DNA from: Acidobacteriota bacterium
GTDB taxonomy: Bacteria; Acidobacteriota; Terriglobia; Terriglobales; SCQP01
NCBI GenBank assembly: GCA_021818955.1
Contig: JAKASR010000009.1
Coordinates: 52,235-116,234, forward strand
Length of the DNA: 64,000 bases
Direction: 5' to 3'
The notes under the pieces were generated by a model. The model saw only the letters and a program-made list of their open reading frames with translations. It was not told the origin of the DNA and ran no database searches. Position numbers and translations under genes: made by a program. The first letter of the stretch is position 1; each line of letters begins with the position of its first letter. Shown here piece by piece: positions 34,365-42,188 of this stretch.

Positions 34365-35297
34365 GTGAGTTTTTTGCAAAGTGGGAAAGGACGGCGCGCC
34401 GGCCCCGCTCTGGGACTGGCTTTGGGGCTGAGTGCGACCCTGTGGGCGCAAAGCGCGCCGGCGGTATCCGGCCATGGCTTGAACTTGTTTCAACAGGCGG
34501 GGATAGCCCTGGGCTCGGTACCCCACAATCTTGAAATCCAGGGCAATTTACTGACCCGCCCCCTCGGCAGCAAAAGCGAACGCCAGGGCAAATTGGTAAT
34601 CAAATTACTGCTGCCCGGCAGGTATCAACGTGCCATGAAATCGCAGACACCCTTTGGCAGTTTCGGCATGGTACAGACGCTGAATAACGGGCAATATTGG
34701 TCGCATTTCATTCGGCCGATGGGCGGAGGGCCCATGTTTTTTGGCCGCAACGGAGCCAATGGCCGCCGTAAGCTGACACCGGCCGAGCGGGAGCGCATCC
34801 AAGCCCGCATGCATGCGCGAGCGCTGGCCATGCTGCAAGATCAATTTGCCCGAGCGCAAATCATCTGGCTGATGCAGCTTCCCGCCGGATATACGGTTCA
34901 CTACGGCGGGCTCGCGCAGGCCGCAAACGGCACCAAGGCGGAATGGCTGAAGCTGAACGGGGCCCATAATTTTTCCGCCCTGCTTTTTCTCGATCCGAAA
35001 ACGCAGCGTCCCCTGATGATGCAATACCCGGGGATGGTGCCGCGCTTTGCCGGGAATTTCCGCCGTCCGGGAGGACCGGGCGCCCCCGGCGGGCCGGGCC
35101 GGCGCCAGTCTTTCATGCGCATGCCGAAACCGCAAACGATCGAGCTGCATTTCTCCAATTGGCGCAAAGTGCAAGGACATTGGTTTCCCATGCGCCTGGT
35201 CAAAACCGCCAAGGGCCAGATCTTCGAACAACTGGACATTAAGAAAATTCAATTGGACTCGAACAAGCTGACGGCGAAGCAATTTGCCAAAAGCTGA
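34365..35297 (+). CDS. Exported protein of unknown function
   Basis: A 310-residue protein starting at GTG 34365, supported by a perfect AGGAGG 7 nt upstream. It has a signal peptide (about 1-35, ending near WAQSAPA). The body contains a repeated theme of hydrophobic beta strands (QGKLVIKLLLPGRYQRAM, IELHFSNWRKVQGHWFPMRLV, QIFEQLDIKKIQL) that loosely recalls LolA-like outer-membrane lipoprotein sorting proteins, plus a Gly/Pro-rich loop. It is 23 bp upstream of the Oar-like receptor gene and divergent from the two-component system, so it probably works with the receptor. Confidence 0.6.
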   Translation: MSFLQSGKGRRAGPALGLALGLSATLWAQSAPAVSGHGLNLFQQAGIALGSVPHNLEIQGNLLTRPLGSKSERQGKLVIKLLLPGRYQRAMKSQTPFGSFGMVQTLNNGQYWSHFIRPMGGGPMFFGRNGANGRRKLTPAERERIQARMHARALAMLQDQFARAQIIWLMQLPAGYTVHYGGLAQAANGTKAEWLKLNGAHNFSALLFLDPKTQRPLMMQYPGMVPRFAGNFRRPGGPGAPGGPGRRQSFMRMPKPQTIELHFSNWRKVQGHWFPMRLVKTAKGQIFEQLDIKKIQLDSNKLTAKQFAKS

Positions 35298-35320
35298 ACA
35301 GGAGCGGGCGAGCTAAATCG

Positions 35321-38041
35321 ATGAAAAAACACAGCCATTGCCTGGTGGACCCATACCGCGGCGGCCGGCGGCGGCATCCGGCGCATTTCCTTCTGGCGGC
35401 GACATTGCTGACTCTGAGCGGTTGGGCGCAGGGCCGATCCGGCGCGCCCGCTCATCTCCATCCGGCAACGACCCCGCCGCTCGCGCCGGCCACGGCGAAG
35501 CCACGCGCTAGCACGGCAAATTTGCAAGTCAACGTACTTGATCCCAGTGGCGCGTCGGTGCCCAAAGCGCAAATGCAATGGGTACCGGCTCAAGGCCATC
35601 CCACCGATGTCCAAACCGCCAACCAACATGGGCAGATGAAGTTCAACGGCCTGAACCCCGGCTCCGGGCGCCTGTTAGTCGCGGCCAAAGGTTTTCAAAA
35701 TCTGATTTTGAATTTGCGTCTGCACGCAGGAGAAAACCAAGTCGAGGCGCATCTGCAACTGGCGGAAATGGTGCAGCAGACCACGGTGCATGTCAACCAT
35801 GCCGCAGCGCTCACCAGTCCCAGCAGCACGGCATTTTCCATCGTGCTAACGCCCAAGGAACTCCAACAACTGCCCGATGATCCCGACCAGTTCGCGGCCG
35901 CGCTGCAAGCCTTGGCAGGGCCTGGGGCGGGGCCGACCGGAGCCACGATGCGGGTGGATGGGTTCGGCGGCGGACAACTGCCACCCAAGTCGCAGATCCA
36001 GTCGGTGCAGTTTAATATGAACCCATTTTCCGCCGCGTATCACACCCCCACCGGCATACGCATCATGATCCATACCAAGCCGGGCATTGGCGCCTGGCAC
36101 GGTCAATTCAGCACCGCCGGCCGTGACACTTATTTCGACGCCCGCAATGCCTTCTCTCCGGCGGCCACACCGGAAGCCTATCGGCGGGGGGAGATCGATC
36201 TGGAGGGGCCGCTCTGGCAAAAACACACCTCCATGTTTTTATCGCTACGCGCCATGCCCGATTATTCGTCCACGACGATACTGGCAACCACGCCGCAAGG
36301 CGAAGTCCAAGGGCTGGCGCTACAACCCTCGAAGGAAGTCTTCGGCTCCATGCGTATCAGCCAGCTTTTGCCGCACAACCAATTGCTGCAATTCGAGTAT
36401 CAGCGCAACTACAATTACAACGGCAATCAGGGCGTAGGCGGCATTGCCCTCGATCCCCGCGCTTATTTCAGCAGCAATTTTGAGCATGTGTTCCGGTTGC
36501 AATTGACCGGGCCACTCGGCGATACCGTGCTGAATCAATTGCGGTTCCAGGGCGATTTAACCGATGCCGGCTCGCATTCCAACACGCTTGCGCCCGGAAT
36601 CGATGTATTGGGAGCATTCGATACCGGCGGCGCCGGCGTGGAAAGCATCAACAACGAGCACGGCTGGTACCTGAATGAAAACCTGGATTGGGTTGTCGGC
36701 CATCATCAAACCTGGCATTTTATCGGCCGCTGGGAGCATGACTGGACGCGTCTGGAAAGCGCCGGCAATCAGTACGGCACCTTTACGTTCCCCAATCTGG
36801 CAGCCTTTCTTGCCGGCCAGCCAAGCCTTTTCAGCCAAAAGCTGGGCTATCCCTGGATTCAATACTCACAAAACGAATGGGCGGGATATGCCCAGGACGA
36901 TTGGCAAATCCGCAACAATCTTTCAGTCAGTCTGGGTATGCGCTATGAAGGGCAATCGCATATCCATGGAGCCTTCTGGGCGCCGCGGGCCATGCTCTCC
37001 TTCGCGCCCTTTCGCGGTCGCAAAACCGTCTTTCGCCTGGGCTTTGGCCTTTTCAATGAATGGTTTAACCCGAGCGATTATGGTGAAACGCTGCTGCAGA
37101 ACGGCATCCAGCAGTACACCGTAGATATTTTTAATCCGTGCTATCCCGATCCGAATGCTTGCGGGCAGCCGAAAACGCTTCCGCCCAGCATTCTCCGCTA
37201 CGACCCGAATATGCGCTTGCCCTATCGCGAACAGGGTTCGCTGATGGTGTCGCGCACGTTTGGCACCGGGTTCCGCTTCTTTGGCGGCTATTTCGTTCAG
37301 CGTGGTTTACATGGATTGCGCAGCCGCAACCTCAACGCGCCGTTGCCCGACGGGCAGGTGCCGAATCCCGCGATCGGCAATCTGCTGCAGATTGAATCGA
37401 GCGGCAAGTCCTTGTATCAGGCACTACGCATCGGACTGGTGCACTTCTCGCCCAAGCTCTTTTATGCCATCAACTATGCACTGGCGCAGCAACTCGACGA
37501 TTACAGCAGCATAACCAGCCTGCCCGCGAATAATTACGACATCAATGCCGACTGGGGGCCCTCGAACAGCGACGCGCGTGATCGCCTATTTGGCATTTTC
37601 AGCTATAGCCTGACCGATTCGCTACGGCTGTTTTCGATGTTCCACGCCAACACCGCCACGCCTTATAACATCACCCTGGGTCAGGTCAGCCAGAATGGGC
37701 AAACTAATGCGCGTCCACCGGGCATAGGGCGGAATAGCGCGCGAGGCTCTGGGGCCTGGGACCTTAACACCCGGCTCAGTTATCAGTTTGGTTGGGGCAA
37801 TGGCGGCGGGCAGCGTATGATGATGGGAGGCCCCGGAGGCCGCCGGCGCGGCTTCTTTTTTCGCGGTGGTGGAAATTCCGAGTACCGCTGGAACATGGAG
37901 CTGTACCTGCAGGCCTACAATGTTTTTAACCATGTCAATTACATCAACTATGATGGGGTAGTGGGCTCACCCTTTTTCGGCTTGCCCATGGCTGCAGAAG
38001 CCGGCAGACGATTGGAAACCGGACTCTGGTTGCGTTTTTAA
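35321..38041 (+). CDS. Oar-like/TonB-receptor-type outer membrane protein
   Basis: A 906-residue outer-membrane protein. A signal region (about 20-45) is followed by a carboxypeptidase-regulatory-like beta-sandwich (about 65-155: LQVNVLDPSGASVPKAQ, LLVAAKGFQNLIL), a plug-like segment (about 170-250: LTPKELQQLPDDPDQ, GATMRVDGFGGGQLPP, SAAYHTPTGIRIMIHTK) and a long beta-barrel with many aromatic strand ends, closing with LETGLWLRF. This architecture is strongly expanded in Acidobacteriota and is thought to serve uptake or adhesion. No TonB box is clear. A Gly/Met/Arg-rich loop (near 825-850) is unusual. Confidence 0.85.
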   Translation: MKKHSHCLVDPYRGGRRRHPAHFLLAATLLTLSGWAQGRSGAPAHLHPATTPPLAPATAKPRASTANLQVNVLDPSGASVPKAQMQWVPAQGHPTDVQTANQHGQMKFNGLNPGSGRLLVAAKGFQNLILNLRLHAGENQVEAHLQLAEMVQQTTVHVNHAAALTSPSSTAFSIVLTPKELQQLPDDPDQFAAALQALAGPGAGPTGATMRVDGFGGGQLPPKSQIQSVQFNMNPFSAAYHTPTGIRIMIHTKPGIGAWHGQFSTAGRDTYFDARNAFSPAATPEAYRRGEIDLEGPLWQKHTSMFLSLRAMPDYSSTTILATTPQGEVQGLALQPSKEVFGSMRISQLLPHNQLLQFEYQRNYNYNGNQGVGGIALDPRAYFSSNFEHVFRLQLTGPLGDTVLNQLRFQGDLTDAGSHSNTLAPGIDVLGAFDTGGAGVESINNEHGWYLNENLDWVVGHHQTWHFIGRWEHDWTRLESAGNQYGTFTFPNLAAFLAGQPSLFSQKLGYPWIQYSQNEWAGYAQDDWQIRNNLSVSLGMRYEGQSHIHGAFWAPRAMLSFAPFRGRKTVFRLGFGLFNEWFNPSDYGETLLQNGIQQYTVDIFNPCYPDPNACGQPKTLPPSILRYDPNMRLPYREQGSLMVSRTFGTGFRFFGGYFVQRGLHGLRSRNLNAPLPDGQVPNPAIGNLLQIESSGKSLYQALRIGLVHFSPKLFYAINYALAQQLDDYSSITSLPANNYDINADWGPSNSDARDRLFGIFSYSLTDSLRLFSMFHANTATPYNITLGQVSQNGQTNARPPGIGRNSARGSGAWDLNTRLSYQFGWGNGGGQRMMMGGPGGRRRGFFFRGGGNSEYRWNMELYLQAYNVFNHVNYINYDGVVGSPFFGLPMAAEAGRRLETGLWLRF

Positions 38042-38107
38042 GCCGCCGCGACGAATTTCATCCGCAAGTTTGGACAGGCGCGTCGTTCTGGCTTGGAGGT
38101 CTTTGGA

Positions 38108-39121
38108 TTGCAGTTAACGCAGCCCCAGTTGGAACTGGATAACGAGGCCACCCGGCCCGAAGCCATGGCCCGGAAACTAGGCCTGACGTCCGAGCAATTC
38201 CAGGCCATTCTAGAGCCACTCACAGCCGAGAGCGAAGGCAGCCGCACCTGGCTGGCGGACCGGGTGCTGGCTCGCGCCTGTGCGCTTGGTTATGAAAGCG
38301 CCTGGCAATATTTCATCGCCACTTACGAAAGCCGCTTGCAGGCCATGGCCATGCGACTGACCCGCGACCCCAACGGCGCCAGCGAGTTGGTCGCCGATCT
38401 TTATGGCGACCTGTACGGGATTCGCCGCACGGCAGCGCCTACCGCGGCGGGCGAGGAGCGACTTTCCTCGAAGTTTCGCCATTATTCCGGGCGCGGCCCG
38501 CTGCTCGGCTGGCTGCGCGCCCTGCTGGCGCAAATGCGGGTCAATCAGATCCGGTGCCAGCGCCCGCAAATCTCGCTGGAAGACGCCCCGCTGGCAGCGC
38601 ATGCGGTGCGCGCCACGGAATTCGACGGCGACGGCCCGCTGCTGCGGCAAATGTCGGAGCCGCTCGACTTTGCCTTGGCCGCCGTGTTGGAGGCGCTTCC
38701 GCCCCGCGATTGTACTTTGCTGGCGCTATATTTTCTCGACCATCAAACCCTCGCCGCCATCGGCGAGCTTTATGGCGTGCACGAAGCCACCATCAGCCGG
38801 AGATTGAGCCGCTTGCTGCGCGGCTTGCGGCGGGAACTGCGCAAAGAACTGCTGGCGCAGCGTTGCTCGCTGCGCCAGATAGAAGAATTGATGAATGCCG
38901 ATGTCCGCGACATTCCCTCGCGTTTCCGTTCGCTGCTCAAGCGGTGGTCGTCGCGCCAGCGGCCGGATGCTGAAAGTGAGCCGACGGACGCATTAAAAGC
39001 CATGCCCTCCGCAGGCGAAAAGATGCAAGCGGGGACGGTGGCGGCATTCTCTAAAGCAACGACACAGCAACCTGACCGCCGGGAGAGGCCGACCATGCCA
39101 TTCGGCCTCTCCCGTTCTTAA
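38108..39121 (+). CDS. Sigma-70-family (ECF-like) sigma factor
   Basis: A 337-residue protein, longer than a typical ECF factor. Region 2-like sequence runs through AWQYFIATYESRLQAMAMRLTRDPNGASELVADLYGDLYG (about 67-110) and region 4 through VLEALPPRDCTLLALYFLDHQTLAAIGELYGVHEATISRRLSRLLRGLRREL (about 195-245, a clear helix-turn-helix). A C-terminal extension of about 90 residues follows. The TTG at 38108 is favoured by GGAGG 8 nt upstream; an ATG at 38165 is an alternative. The anti-sigma gene starts 12 bp after the stop. Confidence 0.82.
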   Translation: MQLTQPQLELDNEATRPEAMARKLGLTSEQFQAILEPLTAESEGSRTWLADRVLARACALGYESAWQYFIATYESRLQAMAMRLTRDPNGASELVADLYGDLYGIRRTAAPTAAGEERLSSKFRHYSGRGPLLGWLRALLAQMRVNQIRCQRPQISLEDAPLAAHAVRATEFDGDGPLLRQMSEPLDFALAAVLEALPPRDCTLLALYFLDHQTLAAIGELYGVHEATISRRLSRLLRGLRRELRKELLAQRCSLRQIEELMNADVRDIPSRFRSLLKRWSSRQRPDAESEPTDALKAMPSAGEKMQAGTVAAFSKATTQQPDRRERPTMPFGLSRS

Positions 39122-39133
39122 TGTGTGTGGACC

Positions 39134-40456
39134 ATGCGCAGTAATCACGATTCGAATCCGCGGCGGCAATCCTGGCACTCCGCCTTTCGCACGCTCCAAT
39201 CCCGGAATCCAGAACCTCTCGCCGAACATCTCGATGCGAACCAACTCGCCGATCTGCTGTCCGGACGGGCGCCGGATCCGATCTGGCGCCACCTCAGCCT
39301 TTGCGAGCACTGCCGATTGGCGGCGGTATTAGCCACGGGCGACGAACAAACGGCGCAGATACGGCAACCCGAAGCAGTCAAATACGGCCTGGGGGCGGTA
39401 CCGCGCTGGCTGCCGGCGGCAGCGGCGTTGCTACTAATTGGCAGCGCTGTCTGGTGGCGCCTCGGCCTGCCACAAATTGTCCAATCACCGGCCCCGCTCA
39501 CACCTGCGGCGCGCGTCCGCCGCGCTCCGGCACCGCGGCGTACCAGGACCGCGACCACAACCTTGTCCCAAGCGGGAATTTTCGCGGCCCGCCCGCATAC
39601 CCGCTGGACACGGGATTTAACGCAGGCCGTTCCAGTCCGCCACTCTCAGCCGCCGAGTCAACCGCTTAGCGGAATCCAACTTGCGACCTCGCTCGCCGCC
39701 GCTTCCGCGCCGGCGCAACCGTGGTTGAGCGAGAAAGCTTATGCCCCGCGGCCCAGCCTGACCATGGCCAGCATGGATGCGGCGCCGGCAGCTCAAGCCG
39801 AGGTTGCGAACCTGCGCCCCGCTGCCGCGGAAACGAGAAAAATGGTTTTGGCTTCCGCGGCTGAAGAGCCGGCCCCCGCGCTGGCTTCGCATTCCGACTC
39901 CGGCCACGGAATCTTCAGTCCGCTATTTTCGATTCGTAAATTGGGCATGCCGGTCTTACAGGCTACCTGGAATCAGGCATTGATGGGCACCGGACACACC
40001 ATCGCGCAGATGGATTTCGCCGGCACCAGCCGTGAAAAACAGCCGTTGAATACGCTGGTGGCGAATCCTCCCGCCACTCTGAATGAAGCCACCAGCGAGA
40101 CCGTTATGGATGCCAGCTCCGCCATGGCCTATACCCACTGGCGGTTATGGCGGGGGCAATTACAACGCAGCCTGGTGGGCCAGCGTTATTGGGAACCCAT
40201 TGCGGCAGGGGATGCGCAGTTTAGCAGTTTTTCCGGAGCCGGTCCGGATCTCTGGGCGGGGACCAAGGATGGCCGTCTATTTTTTACGCACGATGGCGGC
40301 CAGCATTGGCAGATATGGCAACTTCGCGATGCCGCCGGGAAGCCGGTGCGCGAGCCCATTGTCGAAATCAATATGCAAGGCCGCACAGGCAAGTTACGCG
40401 CCCAAGGACTGGTCTGGCGCACCCGCGATGGCGGCCGGCACTGGAGCGTGCGTTAA
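39134..40456 (+). CDS. Membrane anti-sigma factor with C-terminal BNR-like sensor
   Basis: A 440-residue protein. The zinc-binding anti-sigma motif is HLSLCEHC (His53, Cys57, Cys60), followed by a single membrane helix (about 91-108), a long Ala/Pro/Ser-rich linker (about 110-330) and a C-terminal beta-propeller-like piece with ASP-box/BNR motifs (THDGGQHWQIW and TRDGGRHWSVR, about 385-440). The layout suggests a membrane anti-sigma factor for the upstream sigma gene whose periplasmic end may sense a ligand. The C-terminal motif resembles the BNR protein at 54775. The last codons form one arm of a terminator hairpin. Confidence 0.78.
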   Translation: MRSNHDSNPRRQSWHSAFRTLQSRNPEPLAEHLDANQLADLLSGRAPDPIWRHLSLCEHCRLAAVLATGDEQTAQIRQPEAVKYGLGAVPRWLPAAAALLLIGSAVWWRLGLPQIVQSPAPLTPAARVRRAPAPRRTRTATTTLSQAGIFAARPHTRWTRDLTQAVPVRHSQPPSQPLSGIQLATSLAAASAPAQPWLSEKAYAPRPSLTMASMDAAPAAQAEVANLRPAAAETRKMVLASAAEEPAPALASHSDSGHGIFSPLFSIRKLGMPVLQATWNQALMGTGHTIAQMDFAGTSREKQPLNTLVANPPATLNEATSETVMDASSAMAYTHWRLWRGQLQRSLVGQRYWEPIAAGDAQFSSFSGAGPDLWAGTKDGRLFFTHDGGQHWQIWQLRDAAGKPVREPIVEINMQGRTGKLRAQGLVWRTRDGGRHWSVR

Positions 40457-40467
40457 GCTCCAGTGCC
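40437..40467. terminator. Bidirectional terminator-like hairpin overlapping a stop codon
   Basis: GGCACTGGAGC and GCTCCAGTGCC form a perfect 11-bp stem; the TAA stop of the anti-sigma gene lies in the 9-nt loop. It sits between two convergent genes. The flanking T runs are weak, so function is inferred from symmetry and position. Confidence 0.65.
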
Positions 40468-40480
40468 TTACGCCCGCCGT

Positions 40481-41707
40481 TTAAGGCGCCGGGGGCGTAT
40501 TGCCGCCCGGCAATGGCGTCTCGCTCGGTCCGCCCACCGCATACAATCTGGGATGGCGATCAAGCACCGCAGGCAGAGCCGGGAAGGGCGCGTGCGGCTC
40601 GGTTTGATACCAATACCCAACGCTGAAAAAATTGTCGGAACGCGCGTTGGCATGACCATGCTCGATGGTCATACTTAGCCAACGTCGGAAATGGATAGGG
40701 TCGGGCAGATGCCAGCGGTACACGCACCAACGCCCTCCCACCCGTTCCGGATTTACCACCAGCGGAGCTCCATTGTAGGGATAGGCAAAGGAGCGATCGC
40801 CAAAATCCCAGGCGCCATTGAAATAATCTTCCGACCCGGTACCGTTGATAACGGGCAGCACGCGCCTGCCCGGCGTTTCATCAATGAAGACCATGTCGTC
40901 GCCTTCACCCCACCAGCCGTCCTGATTTTGCAGTACCCCCAGGCTAGTGCCGATGTAATGTCCCTGGCCGGCGGCTTCGGCAATCACGTAATTTCCCGTG
41001 CCATACAGATTCTTTTTCTGTAAAACAATTGGATCGCCGTTCGTTTTCCAATCATCGGTCCATCCGGCGCAGGGGGTAGCCTGGCGATATTGCGCGTGTA
41101 AATACAGCGTTTCGGGCGGCAACTCCGGCACGAGTTCATAATCCAGGTTGAAATACAAGGCGTCTACCGGCGAGTTGCCTTCGTTGCTTATGGTCACCAG
41201 CGCCGAGCGCCGAAACGGCATGGGGAGATAGCAGTTCAACGCCTTCATGGGGGCGACCGTCATGGCCTGCGAAGCGTAGGTGCAGTATTCGCCCAGGTTG
41301 AGGCCGAAAAAATCTCCCATAGGTGTTTCGACGGAAGGCGCAACTTCCTCGTCCCAGTACATTCTTATAACCAGGTCCTTGAGATGGTGCGGACCGGCGG
41401 CAATCGTGAACCAGCAATGCCGAATCACGCCCGGCCCATTAGCCGACAAGACCGTGAGGGACTTACCTGGAGCCAGCGGGACGTAATCGGCATTGCCGCC
41501 GGTGCGGTCATAGCTGGAAGATTTGCGGCTTCGGCCGGGGTGATAGAGTGCCGGGCCCAGGTCCAGCGGCGTGCCCGAACCGGACACGTCCTGGGCGGGG
41601 CTGCGACGGCTCAACAGCGGCCAGGCACCCAAGGCACCGGCCAGAGTGGCCAACAGTGTGCGCCGGCGTGGCGAAACTGGCGAGGATGGCAGAATAGACG
41701 AGTTCAT
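40481..41707 (-). CDS. Tat-exported DUF2961/GH172-family protein
   Basis: A 408-residue protein with a twin-arginine-like signal (SPRRRTLLATLAGALGAW) and the DUF2961 double jelly-roll fold: YDRTGGNADYVPLAPG, GPGVIRHCWFTI, LVIRMYWDEEVAPSVETPMGDFFGLNLGE, GWWGEGDDMVFID, GTGSEDYFNGAWDF. DUF2961 enzymes now form GH172, including difructose anhydride hydrolases and arabinofuranosidases; the EDYFNGAW segment carries catalytic-site-type acidic residues. The substrate here is unknown. It is convergent with the anti-sigma gene. Confidence 0.88.
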   Translation of the reverse strand: MNSSILPSSPVSPRRRTLLATLAGALGAWPLLSRRSPAQDVSGSGTPLDLGPALYHPGRSRKSSSYDRTGGNADYVPLAPGKSLTVLSANGPGVIRHCWFTIAAGPHHLKDLVIRMYWDEEVAPSVETPMGDFFGLNLGEYCTYASQAMTVAPMKALNCYLPMPFRRSALVTISNEGNSPVDALYFNLDYELVPELPPETLYLHAQYRQATPCAGWTDDWKTNGDPIVLQKKNLYGTGNYVIAEAAGQGHYIGTSLGVLQNQDGWWGEGDDMVFIDETPGRRVLPVINGTGSEDYFNGAWDFGDRSFAYPYNGAPLVVNPERVGGRWCVYRWHLPDPIHFRRWLSMTIEHGHANARSDNFFSVGYWYQTEPHAPFPALPAVLDRHPRLYAVGGPSETPLPGGNTPPAP

Positions 41708-41814
41708 CAGGCGCAGTCTATCAGACTCGTTCTATCGGGGTGAGTGGTTTAACTGACCATCAGCGTCCCGGCCCGGCTCGGGAACCTGAATTTAATAATG
41801 CGTGCGAGGAGATT

Positions 41815-42024
41815 TTATTTCCAGATGCGGTTGGGTTTGGTGGGCGATGGAGGGGGCTCAATTCGAGCGGGATGCAATTCCGAAGCCAGATAGCGCCCTG
41901 GCCAACCGCAGAGCGGGCACAAGGCGCGATAAATACTGAAGTGGTGCAATTTCTGCCCCACGGGGGTGAGGAATTTGCGCCCACAACGCCCGCACTTAAC
42001 CTGATATGCCGCTACGGCTGCCAT
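41815..42024 (-). CDS. Small double-CxxC zinc-ribbon protein
   Basis: A 69-residue protein with two zinc-binding pairs: Cys11/Cys14 (KCGRCGRKF) and Cys36/Cys39 (LCPLCGW). GAGG lies 6-7 nt before the ATG at 42024, which supports a real gene. The tail is Pro-rich. The function is unknown; it could bind nucleic acid. It is divergent from bamA. Confidence 0.6.
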   Translation of the reverse strand: MAAVAAYQVKCGRCGRKFLTPVGQKLHHFSIYRALCPLCGWPGRYLASELHPARIEPPPSPTKPNRIWK

Positions 42025-42188
42025 GGCAAACCTCAAATGTCCAATTATTTAATTGATGAACATTGCCGCCAGAAAGGTGTCAAGCACCGCACAATTTCAT
42101 GTTCGTCCAGGGTCTTTTGTGCCAAATCTACCCCTGCACTTCCCGTAAGCCATATATAATGGACGCTTTAAATCCCATTCAGCCGTGT

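Noticed and set aside
39150..39170. tRNA T-loop-like GATTCGAATCC
   Set aside because: No cloverleaf can be formed around it and it lies in the first codons of the anti-sigma gene.
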